Positions 53,156-62,544 are shown, counted from the stretch's first letter. The stretch: DNA of 64,000 nt from Fervidicola ferrireducens (GCF_001562425.1 NZ_LOED01000002.1:95338-159337); one strand, 5' to 3'. Program-made: numbers and translations. The notes: generated by a model not told the origin, from the sequence alone.

Positions 53156-53815
53156 TTAGGCCGCATTTTTGCGGCCTGTTCCAAAGTGCAATGCCTTGAC
53201 CGGGCATGATTGAATGCATACACCGCATTTCAGACAGTCGGGGGCAAGCACCTTTCCATCCTCCTTGAAAGAGTGCACCAGAATTTCCATCGGGCAGCTC
53301 CTCGTGCATATACGGCATGATTTGCACCTTCCGGAATCCAAGGTAACGGGTTCTTTTACGCCTCTTTGCGCCACCACAGCAAGGGTACCCATTGGACAAA
53401 TCTTGCACCAGCTGCGAGGCGAAAAGAAATATCCGAGTATAGTCCCGATAAATGTGGTCAAAACTACCATGGTATAGAAAACCGCACCTATTCCGGTTAA
53501 TGTCTTTTCTGCCCGAAAGAGATTGTAAGCCATAAAGGCCATGAGCGAAACGAAAACGGCCCAGCGAAACCAGGCTCTTTTAAGCAAAACCGGAATTCGC
53601 CGGTTTTTTTTGCCGACCCTAGCCAATACCTGGTCGTAAAAGCTGCCCCTCGGGCAGTACCTCCCACACCATATCCTGCCTTTGAAAAAACCCATCGCCA
53701 CGGGTGATACCATACACGCCCCTGCCATCACCCCAAATGCAGGATTCATCAGACCGAGAATCAGAAAAATTATAAATAAGAGCCAGATCCATCTGTTAAA
53801 ATTATTAATTTTCAC
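53156..53815 (-). CDS. Membrane 4Fe-4S protein (NapH/CcoG-like)
   Basis: A 219-residue membrane protein with about four membrane segments. Cys motifs WCGRYCPRG and CKICPMG sit between the segments. Two C-terminal ferredoxin clusters (CKSCRICTRSCP and CLKCGVCIQSCP) follow. The GTG at 53815 has GGGAGGGG upstream; the longer frame from 53929 covers the promoter and is rejected. It probably passes electrons across or at the membrane; the partner is unknown and none is next to it. Confidence 0.85.
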   Translation of the reverse strand: MKINNFNRWIWLLFIIFLILGLMNPAFGVMAGACMVSPVAMGFFKGRIWCGRYCPRGSFYDQVLARVGKKNRRIPVLLKRAWFRWAVFVSLMAFMAYNLFRAEKTLTGIGAVFYTMVVLTTFIGTILGYFFSPRSWCKICPMGTLAVVAQRGVKEPVTLDSGRCKSCRICTRSCPMEILVHSFKEDGKVLAPDCLKCGVCIQSCPVKALHFGTGRKNAA

Positions 53816-53900
53816 CGCTACCCCTCCCTCTTTTGAATGGTTGTTTAGAATCCAATGAATATAGTTTTTTGTATCCCGGCCTTTAAGACAGACAGTTTTT

Positions 53901-53929
53901 ATTTTAATAATATTATATTTCGCTGTCAA
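53901..53929 (-). promoter_or_regulatory. Sigma-A promoter of the membrane Fe-S gene
   Basis: TTGACA (53929-53924) and TAAAAT (53906-53901) are 17 bp apart on the minus strand, giving a leader of about 80 bases. Confidence 0.78.
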
Positions 53930-53969
53930 TTATTATTTGCGAAATATTGTCCCCCAAATGCCACCAATA

Positions 53970-53998
53970 TTGTGATTGTCAGGACGCAATGGTATAAT
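53970..53998 (+). promoter_or_regulatory. Sigma-A promoter of the RMD1-family gene
   Basis: TTGTGA (53970-53975) and TATAAT (53993-53998) are 17 bp apart, 25 bp before the TTG start. Confidence 0.75.
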
Positions 53999-54022
53999 TT
54001 ATAATGTAGGAGGTTCGGTAAA

Positions 54023-54850
54023 TTGAAAAAAATTAAACTTCTGGCCGCCTCTTTGTGCAACGAGATAAATATCAATCGCTTGTCCAATCATTTCGGCATA
54101 AATAAAAAGTACCAGTGGGATGAGCCTCTGGTCCTTTCAGAAGAGCAATTAAAGGGCATTTTGCGAATGCCCGATGGAAAATCGGCATACATTTTTTCCT
54201 TCGGCTCGATAGTGTTTTTAGATTTCGAACACCACGAAGTCATGGACCTTCTGGACTATTTAAAGAAAATAGAAAAAAACCTGTCCTCCATATCGTCCCT
54301 GGACTACACCGATGACTACACCGTAACAGTAAATCCTGGACAGGAGTTTCTGGTGAACAACGAAGGGACGGTACTGCCGGAAATCGGCGAGATGTACTTA
54401 GAGATAATCGCAACGGTTCTTGCGAAATCCGTAGCACTTTCTAGAATAGAGGACCAAATAGACGATTTGATGGACGCGGTTGAAGATATAATAAATTACC
54501 TCGAAACGGGCAAATTAAACATATCGGACGAAAAGCTCGCAAAAATGTCCGGCAAAATCCTGGGCTTCAAATACAGCACGCTTTCGCACATAATGCTTCT
54601 TGATAAACCTGAAATAACCTGGATAAACGAAGAAAGCGAAAACCTTTATATCAACCTGGAAGAGCAGTTTGAACTGGGTGACCGGTACGAGAAAATACGC
54701 CATAAGACCGAAACCCTGCTTGATATAACCGAAGTGTTCACGAGCCTTGTCCATGCAAAAAGAGGGACAAGACTTGAATGGATGATAATATTTCTCATAG
54801 CTTTCGAGATAGTTCTATCAATAGTAATGAGTTTTCTCGGACTATACTAA
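54023..54850 (+). CDS. RMD1/DUF155 family membrane protein
   Basis: A 275-residue protein of the RMD1/YagE (DUF155) family, known from eukaryotic mitochondria and scattered bacteria. YIFSFGSIVFLDF near residue 55 and a C-terminal membrane anchor (MIIFLIAFEIVLSIVMSFLG) are the main features, with long helices between. Its molecular role is not established. The TTG start follows AGGAGG. It is co-transcribed with the phosphohexomutase gene 20 bp downstream. Confidence 0.85.
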   Translation: MKKIKLLAASLCNEININRLSNHFGINKKYQWDEPLVLSEEQLKGILRMPDGKSAYIFSFGSIVFLDFEHHEVMDLLDYLKKIEKNLSSISSLDYTDDYTVTVNPGQEFLVNNEGTVLPEIGEMYLEIIATVLAKSVALSRIEDQIDDLMDAVEDIINYLETGKLNISDEKLAKMSGKILGFKYSTLSHIMLLDKPEITWINEESENLYINLEEQFELGDRYEKIRHKTETLLDITEVFTSLVHAKRGTRLEWMIIFLIAFEIVLSIVMSFLGLY

Positions 54851-54870
54851 AGCTTTCAGGAGGTGGGCTT

Positions 54871-56229
54871 ATGAAAAACTTAAATCCCCATATTTTCCGG
54901 CAGTACGACATAAGAGGAGTCGTGGGCGAGGAGATCGATGAAGAGGTAGCTAAAACTTTAGGGCTTGCCTTCGGCACCTTTGCCCTGAAAAACGGCGAAA
55001 ATAAAGTGGTGGTGGGATGCGACAACAGGTCTTCGTCTCCTTCTTTGAAAAAGGCCCTCATAGAAGGACTGCTTTCCACGGGGTGCAACGTGGTAGACCT
55101 GGGGACAGTGATAACTCCGGTATTTTACTTCTCCAGGATACATTACAACATAAACCCTGGAGTTATGATAACTGCCAGCCACAATCCTCCCGAGTACAAC
55201 GGATTTAAAGTGGCGTTCGGCCATGCAACGCTTTATGGCGACGATATCCAGAATATAAGGGCAATGATGGAAAAAGGCGAATTCGAAAGGGGGGAAGGTT
55301 CCCTTTCGCACATTGACCCCACCGAAGATTACATATCGACAATCTGCGAAAAAATAAAACTTGTAAAACCCCTCCGTGTTGGAATAGATTGCGGCAACGG
55401 CACCGCTTCGCTTTTCGCAGAAAAGCTATTTAAACGGCTTGGCGTTGAGACATACCCGCTTTACTGTGAATCCGACCCATCCTTTCCCAATCACTTCCCC
55501 GACCCCGTAAAGCCCGAAAATCTAAAGGACTTAAGAGAACTGGTATTGAAGGAAAAACTGGATCTTGGAATAGGTTTTGATGGCGACGGCGACCGCATAG
55601 GAGTTGTGGATGATGCCGGAAACGTCATATACGGCGATATGCTGATGGTACTTTTCTGGCGTGAAATACTCCCGAAGTACCCCGGTACCACAGCCATCGT
55701 GGAAGTAAAGTGTTCCCAGGCTCTGGTTGAAGAAATTGAAAAACTCGGTGGAAAACCGATGTTTTATAAAACCGGGCATTCCCTCATTAAGGCCAAGATG
55801 AAAGAAATAGGCGCCGTTTTTACCGGCGAGATGTCAGGTCACATGTTTTTCGCCGACGAATACTACGGTTTCGACGATGCCCTTTACGCCGCCGCCAGGC
55901 TATTGAGGATTCTCTCAAGGAGCGACAAAAAGCTTTCGGAACTTCTGTCTGATGTGCCAAAATATTACTCCACTCCGGAAATCCGCGTCCCATGCCCCGA
56001 TGATGAAAAGTTTTCGAAAGTAAAGGCGGTACAGGAATACTTCAGGGGAAGATACCCGATGATTGACGTGGACGGCGCCCGGGTACTCTTTCCGAACGGA
56101 TGGGGTCTCGTCAGGGCCTCAAATACAGGGCCGGAACTTATAGTGCGGTGCGAGGCCAGGACTCCGGATGACCTGGAGAAAATAAAAGAAGAAATGCAAA
56201 GAGCGCTGCATCCTCTCAAGGCATTCTAA
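54871..56229 (+). CDS. Phosphomannomutase/phosphoglucomutase
   Basis: A 452-residue alpha-D-phosphohexomutase. The phosphoserine loop TASHNPPEYNG, metal loop DGDGDRIG and sugar loop GEMSGHMFF are intact. It interconverts 6-phospho and 1-phospho mannose or glucose for nucleotide sugar synthesis. The ATG at 54871 has the SD AGGAGGTGG; the longer frame overlaps the previous gene and is rejected. A symmetrical terminator follows. Confidence 0.93.
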   Translation: MKNLNPHIFRQYDIRGVVGEEIDEEVAKTLGLAFGTFALKNGENKVVVGCDNRSSSPSLKKALIEGLLSTGCNVVDLGTVITPVFYFSRIHYNINPGVMITASHNPPEYNGFKVAFGHATLYGDDIQNIRAMMEKGEFERGEGSLSHIDPTEDYISTICEKIKLVKPLRVGIDCGNGTASLFAEKLFKRLGVETYPLYCESDPSFPNHFPDPVKPENLKDLRELVLKEKLDLGIGFDGDGDRIGVVDDAGNVIYGDMLMVLFWREILPKYPGTTAIVEVKCSQALVEEIEKLGGKPMFYKTGHSLIKAKMKEIGAVFTGEMSGHMFFADEYYGFDDALYAAARLLRILSRSDKKLSELLSDVPKYYSTPEIRVPCPDDEKFSKVKAVQEYFRGRYPMIDVDGARVLFPNGWGLVRASNTGPELIVRCEARTPDDLEKIKEEMQRALHPLKAF

Positions 56230-56230
56230 A

Positions 56231-56261
56231 AAGCCGCTTCGTTTTAAAAGCGGCTTTTTTT
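56231..56261 (+). terminator. Bidirectional terminator between convergent genes
   Basis: AAGCCGCTT and AAGCGGCTT arms are followed by TTTTT on the plus strand and by TTTAG on the minus strand. It serves the phosphohexomutase gene and probably the convergent four-Cys gene. Confidence 0.85.
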
Positions 56262-56670
56262 AATACCGAAAGTTCATATAGCTCCACGTCAGGGGGTCGG
56301 GCACCGGCAATTCCAGGTATCCCTTAAACCGCAGCAGCGGAATTATCGACTTGAAATTTACCCTCCTGTGATGGAAGTGCTCGGGAAGGAAAAAGGAATT
56401 GAGGCTGCACAATTCTCCCCGTCCCACGATTCCGAAGTAACACATGTCGCACGTGGGAACGGTTTTTTTCCTGTTTAGCAGCATGAAAAACTCCATTTTA
56501 TTGCCCTCTTTGTAATGGCCTGGGCAGGCCATCGTAAGATTCAGGGAAAAAAGCGTTATTCTGTCCTTACGCTCCTTTACGAAACAGTTGTCCACCATCT
56601 TCAATATTCTTTCCGCGACAGGGCTCTTTGTAAAGTCTAGTATTTTTCCGTCATACCGGAAATAATACAT
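56260..56670 (-). CDS. Four-cysteine hypothetical protein behind the glyS terminator
   Basis: A 136-residue protein starting MYYFRYDGKILDFTK. I do not recognise it. It has four Cys (in TMACPGHYKEG, CDMCYFGIVG and ELCSLN) that could hold a metal, aromatic residues throughout, and no signal peptide or membrane span. The start at 56670 directly touches the U-tract of the upstream terminator, and its SD (AGGGGTG) lies within that hairpin's 3' arm. The longer frame from 56733 runs through the hairpin and is rejected. It lies between glyS and a convergent mutase gene. Confidence 0.68.
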   Translation of the reverse strand: MYYFRYDGKILDFTKSPVAERILKMVDNCFVKERKDRITLFSLNLTMACPGHYKEGNKMEFFMLLNRKKTVPTCDMCYFGIVGRGELCSLNSFFLPEHFHHRRVNFKSIIPLLRFKGYLELPVPDPLTWSYMNFRY

Positions 56671-56703
56671 AAAAAGCCCACCCCTCCAAAAAATAGGGTG
56701 GGC
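56671..56703 (-). terminator. glyS terminator whose 3' arm holds the next gene's SD
   Basis: On the minus strand AGCCCACCC pairs with GGGTGGGCT, followed by five T and then the ATG at 56670. The GGAGGGGTGG sequence on the 3' side is also the only SD of the next gene. Eight T residues flank the other side, so it may also stop antisense transcripts. Confidence 0.75.
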
Positions 56704-56734
56704 TCTTTTTTTAAAAAATATGCAGGCTTTCAAG

Positions 56735-58117
56735 TTAAAAGCCCAGTTTCTCTTTTAGATATTCTTTGACGCGGTCTATTCCTATCCTGTCCTGAATCAT
56801 CGTGTCCCTGTCCCTCACGGTCACTTTGTGATCTTCGAGGCTTTCGAAATCAACGGTTATGGCGTACGGCGTCCCTATCTCGTCCTGACGGCGGTAACGC
56901 TTGCCTATGCTGCCCGTATTGTCGTATTCCACGACGTAGTCCTTTTTAAGGTCCTGGTAAATCTTCCTTGCCAGTTCCTCCAGCGGTCCTTTTTTAAAGA
57001 GAGGAAACACGGCACATTTAACAGGAGCCAGAACGGGATGCAGGCCCAGCACCACCCTTTTTTCACCTTCTACTTCCTCTTCCCTGTAAGCATCGCACAG
57101 TATTGCCAGCATGGCTCTATCTACGCCGAGTGAAGGTTCTATTACATAGGGCACTATGTGCCTGTTTTCTTCCTGGTCGAAATACGTAAGCCCTTTCCCT
57201 GAATATTCTATGTGCCTTGAAAGGTCGTAATCGGTCCTGTTGGCGATTCCCCACAGTTCTCCCCATCCGAAGGGGAAATTGTATTCTAGGTCCGTGGTCG
57301 CTTTAGAATAGTGGGAGAGTTCATCCGGCGAATGGTCTCGGAGGCGCAGGTTTTCCTTTTTAACGCCTAGTTCCAAAAAGAAATCCATCGCAAACTGCCT
57401 CCAGTATTCGAACCACTTCCCGTCTTCGCCGGGCTTTACGAAATACTCTAGTTCCATCTGTTCGAACTCACGGGTCCTGAAGATAAAGTTCCCCGGTGTT
57501 ATCTCATTCCTGAAAGCCTTACCTATCTGCGCGATTCCAAAGGGAAGTTTTACCCGGCTGGTATCGAGCACATTCTTGAAATTCACGAATATACCCTGAG
57601 CGGTTTCGGGTCTTAAGTACACAACCGAACTGGAATCTTCCGTTACTCCTTGGTGGGTCTTGAACATCAAATTGAACTTCCGGGCGTCAGTCCAGTTGAC
57701 CTTACCGCACACCGGGCATTTTATGTTGTTTGAATGGATTATCTCGCTAAGTTCCTGAACGCTCTTGCCTTCAACATGCATGCCCAAGGATTCTTCTATT
57801 AGGTGGTCAGCCCGGAACCTTGCCTTGCACTCCTTGCAGTCCACTAGTGCGTCGTTAAACCCCGCCACATGTCCCGAGGCTTCCCAGACGCGGGGATGCA
57901 TCAAAATGGCGCTGTCAAGGCCCACCACGTCGTCCCTGTCATAGACGACCTTTTTCCACCATATCCTCTTTATGTTTTGCTTCAGCTCCACCCCTAGCGG
58001 GCCGTAATCCCACGTATTTGCAAGCCCACCGTAAATTTCGGACCCCTGGAACACAAAACCTCTCCTCTTACACAGGGATACTACCTTGTTCATCTTATTT
58101 TCGCCGCTTTCTGTCAT
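56735..58117 (-). CDS. glyS: Glycyl-tRNA synthetase (dimeric, class II)
   Basis: A 460-residue alpha2-type Gly[49 protein letters not shown] (motif 2 region) and [14 protein letters not shown] (motif 3) are present. It charges tRNA-Gly. The ATG at 58117 has AGGAGAGG upstream. A longer frame reads into the T-box terminator and is rejected. The T-box upstream has a GGC (Gly) specifier. This is not the two-subunit GlyQ/GlyS of many bacteria. Confidence 0.95.
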   Translation of the reverse strand: MTESGENKMNKVVSLCKRRGFVFQGSEIYGGLANTWDYGPLGVELKQNIKRIWWKKVVYDRDDVVGLDSAILMHPRVWEASGHVAGFNDALVDCKECKARFRADHLIEESLGMHVEGKSVQELSEIIHSNNIKCPVCGKVNWTDARKFNLMFKTHQGVTEDSSSVVYLRPETAQGIFVNFKNVLDTSRVKLPFGIAQIGKAFRNEITPGNFIFRTREFEQMELEYFVKPGEDGKWFEYWRQFAMDFFLELGVKKENLRLRDHSPDELSHYSKATTDLEYNFPFGWGELWGIANRTDYDLSRHIEYSGKGLTYFDQEENRHIVPYVIEPSLGVDRAMLAILCDAYREEEVEGEKRVVLGLHPVLAPVKCAVFPLFKKGPLEELARKIYQDLKKDYVVEYDNTGSIGKRYRRQDEIGTPYAITVDFESLEDHKVTVRDRDTMIQDRIGIDRVKEYLKEKLGF

Positions 58118-58145
58118 GATACCTCTCCTTTCCACGTAATATATT

Positions 58146-58396
58146 GAAAAATTAAAAACCCCTAGACGAGAGTCTAGGGGTCCTTTTTGCGGACGGTCCC
58201 ACCCTAGTTGCAGGCCTTCGCCTGCCACTTTAGAAAATTTTATGTAGTTTTATACTCAGTTTTATACTCAACTTTTCCCTCCGTCGCCACGTGCCTTCTA
58301 TGCCGTGGAGCTCGCACCATCCTCCACTCGCTGCTGGCAGGGAGAAAGCACTTACCGGAGGTTGACCTTTAAATTTCTAAAATTACTTTGAAGTGT
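58146..58396 (-). ncRNA. T-box riboswitch of glyS, Gly specifier
   Basis: The T-box core GGGTGGGACCG lies at 58204-58194. The specifier GGC (58295-58293) is in AGAAGGCACG. A Stem I GATGGTGCGAG element is present. The terminator CCCCTAGAC/GTCTAGGGG with TTTTTAATTTTT spans 58180-58146. A direct repeat of GAGTATAAAACT occurs twice between Stem I and the antiterminator, near 58239-58267. Confidence 0.92.
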
Positions 58397-58402
58397 AGAT
58401 AT

Positions 58403-58431
58403 ATTATAGCACAAGCCTTCCTACTATACAA
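58403..58431 (-). promoter_or_regulatory. Sigma-A promoter of the glyS T-box
   Basis: TTGTAT (58431-58426) and TATAAT (58408-58403) are 17 bp apart, with a TG-C extended -10. Confidence 0.8.
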
Positions 58432-58465
58432 GTTTACAAAATCCCGCCAAAATAACATATTACAA

Positions 58466-58987
58466 CTACTTTCTGTCAAAATAGATATTTTTCCCGCTGG
58501 CGGAAAGCGGTATCCCTATTACAACTTCTCCTTCGATGAGGCCTAATGTCCTAGCCGCAACGCCTATGCGGTACATTATGCGGTTGTCCACATTCAATAT
58601 GCTTGCCGTTTTTACAGCCGAGCCGACGGCAATTCCAAGGTCTATCAGTTTCCAGGCACAAAGGGGGCCTTTAAATTCCGGGCCTTCTTTCGGTTCTGGA
58701 AGTTCTGAGCACGCAGGATATCCGCAGGCTCCGCAGTTTAATCCCATGGGTTTTGCATCGCTTATGGATATCAGCATTACCGCATCGGATTCCTCTACGT
58801 TTTTTCCGTCCCTGTCAAAATTTATTTTCCCCGCTTTTTCACCGTAAGCGTACATTTCCGATGCAATTTTTTTCAATTCTTCTCCTTCCACAATTCTTAT
58901 CTTAATGTTGTCCTTTCCACCGGCTTTGGGCGCCGTCCTGGCCGATATGGCCATTAGCTGGGCGGCCATCAGCACCGCGTCTTTCAT
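58466..58987 (-). CDS. DUF2148 ferredoxin-domain protein
   Basis: A 173-residue protein of the DUF2148 family. The Cys-rich segment LNCGACGYPACSEL and the later LCAWKLIDLGIAVGSAV are typical and probably bind a 4Fe-4S cluster. Family members are common in strict anaerobes; function is unknown. The ATG at 58987 follows GGAGGTGG. It lies between glyS and mrfB, 36 bp after the latter's start region, with no shared theme evident. Confidence 0.85.
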   Translation of the reverse strand: MKDAVLMAAQLMAISARTAPKAGGKDNIKIRIVEGEELKKIASEMYAYGEKAGKINFDRDGKNVEESDAVMLISISDAKPMGLNCGACGYPACSELPEPKEGPEFKGPLCAWKLIDLGIAVGSAVKTASILNVDNRIMYRIGVAARTLGLIEGEVVIGIPLSASGKNIYFDRK

Positions 58988-59023
58988 AAAACCCACCTCC
59001 GAAAAATTTTTATACTCTATACA

Positions 59024-60286
59024 CTATATAATCTTAACCTGCTCCTCCCTGTTTTTTGACATTTTAAACGAAATACGGTCAAGGCGCCTTCTTATTTCAT
59101 CTATTTCGCCGGGGTCAAAACTCCTCCCCAAGAGTCTCTTTTTATCTCGAGCAACCTCCAAGGCTTCCCGGGCCGCCGATGCCGCCTTTTCGTAATCCTT
59201 CATCCTGTGTTCATAGAGCTTAGAAAGCTCTATCAACGCGAACTGACGATTTATACCCTCTTTTGCCATTTGAATCCAGAGTTTTTCAGCTTCACGCCAT
59301 CGGCCCATCTTTTTATAAAGAAGCGAAAGCTGCCTGTAAGCCTTATCTTTTACCGGTTGGGTGCTTAAGGCCAGGGTGTAACATCTAATGCTTTCCTCCA
59401 GCATACCCATGTCTTCGTACAACCTGCCGAGGCAGTAAAAATCCTGCCCGGAGCAGGCACCCGAGTTAAAAGGGTCTTTCAGAACCTGCCCTATTTTTGA
59501 AAGGAGGCTTACCATCGAGAGAATATCAAGCTGGTTGTGGTAAAAGATGGGCTTTAAAGGAAATGGGTTTTTGTCCCTCAAGTACTTAAAATATATTGAA
59601 GGAATCTCAAAGCCGGGCACATCGCCGCTTCTTTCCATGCGGAAAAGATTTTGCTCTAACGAAGACAAACGCAGGCTCTCCAGTCTTTGCCCGAATATTC
59701 GCCTCGCACCGTGGAAAAGGTCAAAATGGTTCATAAACTCTAAGGGATTTTCCATTCTGTTAATTAGAAAGCGGGTGGAAAGCAGCGGTATGTCGTAAGC
59801 CTTTCCGTTAAAACTCACAAGGCTTTCAAAATTGCTTAAAAGCTTTTTCAAACTGTAAAGCACACCAGGTTCCCCGTCGAAGTCGTCCATAAAGTATTGC
59901 ACCAATTTAAAAGAACTGCCTTCAAAATACCCGACCCCAACCAAAAAAGCGTAGGTGCCGGACCCTCCCGCAAGGCCTGTGGTCTCGGTATCGACAAAAA
60001 CAGCCTTTCTTACGTCGAGTTCAAAATCATCCCTTTTTTTGGCGGCAAGTTTTAGAGCTTCTCCGGAAATTTCCAAAACCGAAGAAAGCCTTACTCCAGC
60101 GTGGCAAAAATCACCTTCGAAAACTTTTTCCACCGCCACATGGGGTCCGTAAGGAGTCGCCACAATTTTCCCGCCCAGCAGCCGCGACACGCGATTTAAT
60201 TCGTCGGTTCTTTCCGACTCACGGGATGATTTGTTGCCCTGGCTCCCTTCCTTTATAAATCGCTGGAGCTTTTCAGAAAGGTTCAA
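59024..60286 (-). CDS. mrfB: MrfB (YprB)-like 3'-5' exonuclease with TPR tail
   Basis: A 420-residue RNase H-like (DEDD) exonuclease. FVDTETTGLAGGSGTYAFL, SFNGKAYDIPLL and HNQLDILSMV carry the acidic residues. The C-terminal half is TPR-like (GRLYEDMGMLEESIRCY, YKKMGRWREAEKLW). In Bacillus MrfB works with the helicase MrfA to repair mitomycin crosslinks. The TTG at 60286 overlaps the mrfA stop by 4 bp (ATTGA), so they are coupled. Confidence 0.9.
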   Translation of the reverse strand: MNLSEKLQRFIKEGSQGNKSSRESERTDELNRVSRLLGGKIVATPYGPHVAVEKVFEGDFCHAGVRLSSVLEISGEALKLAAKKRDDFELDVRKAVFVDTETTGLAGGSGTYAFLVGVGYFEGSSFKLVQYFMDDFDGEPGVLYSLKKLLSNFESLVSFNGKAYDIPLLSTRFLINRMENPLEFMNHFDLFHGARRIFGQRLESLRLSSLEQNLFRMERSGDVPGFEIPSIYFKYLRDKNPFPLKPIFYHNQLDILSMVSLLSKIGQVLKDPFNSGACSGQDFYCLGRLYEDMGMLEESIRCYTLALSTQPVKDKAYRQLSLLYKKMGRWREAEKLWIQMAKEGINRQFALIELSKLYEHRMKDYEKAASAAREALEVARDKKRLLGRSFDPGEIDEIRRRLDRISFKMSKNREEQVKII

Positions 60287-62544
60287 TCGTCCAACACTCC
60301 CTGTATAAGCTTTAACGCAAAAGCCTTGCTCCCCGCGCCCACCTCTTCCAGAGGGCCCACGCAGGAAGGACAGCCATCATCGCAGTCGCATTCAAGGATT
60401 ACCTGCCGGGCGGCCTTTAAAAGCGAATCGTCCATTTGGTAAAGCCTTTCGGCAAACCCCACGCCCCCCGGATATGCATCGTAGATGTATATCGTCGGCT
60501 TTTGAGTAAAGGGAGACTTTACGTGGATAACGCCGCGTATATCCTTCGGGTCGCACATGAGGTAAAGAGGAGCGATATTCACGAGCACGTTACAAAGCCC
60601 CGCAAGTCCTGCTCTCAAACCTTCCGGCGTCAGGTCCGGCAAATTCTCCGGCACGGTAAACCAGAAAGCCGTGGTGTGCATCTCCTCGGGCGGCAGGTGT
60701 ATGGGACCCGAACCCACATTCTCGTGGGTGAAAAATTTGATCTTCTTAAACATCGTAGCCATGGACCTTACGAGGACTTCTCCGTAGTATTTCTCGCTTT
60801 CTTTTGTCCTGAGCCTTTCTTTTATAACATCCAAAACCTTTATTTCCACCGCCAGGTTGGCATCGGTGTAATAATCCACATCCACTTTCCTTACATAAGC
60901 CTTCTTTTCCTCGTAGTCCAGTTTCTCCACCTGGTACTGCTGGCCTCCGTGGATGTAAATCGCTTCCTCGTGGATGAGCATGGGAGCGCTCGCTCTGTCC
61001 ACCTCTCCTATGACCCTGGGCTCCCCGGTGATATCGACTATAACGAAGTTTTCGGTGGTGGCGCTCCTCAAGCTAACCTCTTCTGCCGGAAAAGCCTCAG
61101 CCATCCAGTGCCACCTTCCTCCCACATGGCGCAGGATTTTCTCACTTTCCAAAAAGGACAGTATCTCCTGTGTGGTTTCAACTCCGAATTTTTCGCCATC
61201 CTCAAAGGGCAGTTCAAAGGCCGCGCATTTTATGTGGCTCACCAGTATGTACAGGTTATCCGGGTTAATAAGGCCGCTTTCGGGCGGTGAATCGAAAAAA
61301 TAGTCCGGGTGGTTTATTATATACTGGTCCAGGGGGCTGCTGGAGGCCACCAAGATTGACGCCGACACCGACGAACGCCTGCCGGCCCTGCCGGCCTGCT
61401 GCCAGGTGCTGGCTATGGACCCCGGATAACCGGTAATTACGCTGACATCCAGACCTCCTATGTCTATCCCGAGTTCCAGAGCGTTGGTGCTCACGACACC
61501 GAGAATTCTGCCATCTCTCAAACCCTTTTCTATCTCCCGCCTTTCCCTAGGCAGGTAACCACCCCTGTAGCCCCTTACGGCTTCAGACCCGTAAAAGGTG
61601 TTCTTCATCCCCTCTTTGAGGTACGTCAGCATAACTTCAACTGCCAGCCGGCTCCTTGAAAACACGATCGTCTTGATGCCGTTTTTCAAAAACTCCAATG
61701 CCAAGTCCTTTGCCTCGAGAAGGCTGCTTTTCCTTATGCCGAGCTGCCGGTTGACCACGGGGGGATTGTAAAAAATGATATTTTTCTCTCCGGAAGGTGC
61801 CCCGTTTTTATCGATGAGAACCATCGACTTGCCCGTCAGTTTTTCTGCTAGCTCCCTGGGGTTCGCTATTGTAGCCGAGCAGCATATGAAAACGGGATTC
61901 GAACCGTAAAACCTGCATATTCTGTGCAGGCGGCGGATTACGTTGGCGGTGTGGCTTCCGAACACTCCGCGATATGTGTGCAATTCGTCTATGACAACGT
62001 ACTTTAAATTGGAAAACAATTTAATCCACTTGGTATGGTGGGGAAGTATGCCGGTGTGCAGCATGTCGGGGTTGGTCACAACTATATGACCGTCTTTTCG
62101 AATAGCCACTCTGGCAGAAGGCGGGGTATCGCCGTCGTATGTAAAGGTCTTTATATCTTCCCCCATTGCCTCTATGGTCTCCATGAGCTCTGCCACCTGA
62201 TCCTGGGAAAGAGCTTTAGTGGGGAAAAGATATATGGCCCTGCTGTTTTTATCCTGCAGTATGGTGTGAAGCACCGGCAGGTTGTAGCACAAAGTTTTCC
62301 CTGATGCGGTGGGAGTCACCACCACCACGCTGTTACCCTTTGAGACCTCTTCTAAAGCCCTAGCCTGATGGGAATACAGGCTATGAATTCCCTTTTTGTT
62401 CAGGGCATAAATCAACCTCTTATCGAGGAAATCGGGAAAGGGTTCGTACTCCGGCGGCCTGGGAGGTATTACTTCCCACCTGGTTACGCACTTTTGGAAA
62501 CGATCGGAATTTTTTAATTTTGCAAGAAGCTGCTCTAGATTCAT
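60283..62544 (-). CDS. mrfA: MrfA (YprA)-like DEXH helicase with Zn-binding DUF1998
   Basis: A 753-residue superfamily 2 helicase. Motif I TPTASGKT, motif II DELH, motif III SATIANP, motif V STNALELGIDIGGLD and motif VI QQAGRAGRR are present. The C-terminal DUF1998 ends with CDCDDGCPSCVGP, the four-Cys zinc module of MrfA. It unwinds DNA for crosslink repair with MrfB. The ATG at 62544 has GAGAGGG upstream; the longer frame from 62616 is less likely. Confidence 0.92.
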   Translation of the reverse strand: MNLEQLLAKLKNSDRFQKCVTRWEVIPPRPPEYEPFPDFLDKRLIYALNKKGIHSLYSHQARALEEVSKGNSVVVVTPTASGKTLCYNLPVLHTILQDKNSRAIYLFPTKALSQDQVAELMETIEAMGEDIKTFTYDGDTPPSARVAIRKDGHIVVTNPDMLHTGILPHHTKWIKLFSNLKYVVIDELHTYRGVFGSHTANVIRRLHRICRFYGSNPVFICCSATIANPRELAEKLTGKSMVLIDKNGAPSGEKNIIFYNPPVVNRQLGIRKSSLLEAKDLALEFLKNGIKTIVFSRSRLAVEVMLTYLKEGMKNTFYGSEAVRGYRGGYLPRERREIEKGLRDGRILGVVSTNALELGIDIGGLDVSVITGYPGSIASTWQQAGRAGRRSSVSASILVASSSPLDQYIINHPDYFFDSPPESGLINPDNLYILVSHIKCAAFELPFEDGEKFGVETTQEILSFLESEKILRHVGGRWHWMAEAFPAEEVSLRSATTENFVIVDITGEPRVIGEVDRASAPMLIHEEAIYIHGGQQYQVEKLDYEEKKAYVRKVDVDYYTDANLAVEIKVLDVIKERLRTKESEKYYGEVLVRSMATMFKKIKFFTHENVGSGPIHLPPEEMHTTAFWFTVPENLPDLTPEGLRAGLAGLCNVLVNIAPLYLMCDPKDIRGVIHVKSPFTQKPTIYIYDAYPGGVGFAERLYQMDDSLLKAARQVILECDCDDGCPSCVGPLEEVGAGSKAFALKLIQGVLDD

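Noticed and set aside
53156..53185. Hairpin GGCCGC/GCGGCC at the end of the Fe-S gene
   Set aside because: It lies in the last codons and has no T-tract on either strand, so it is not supported as a terminator.
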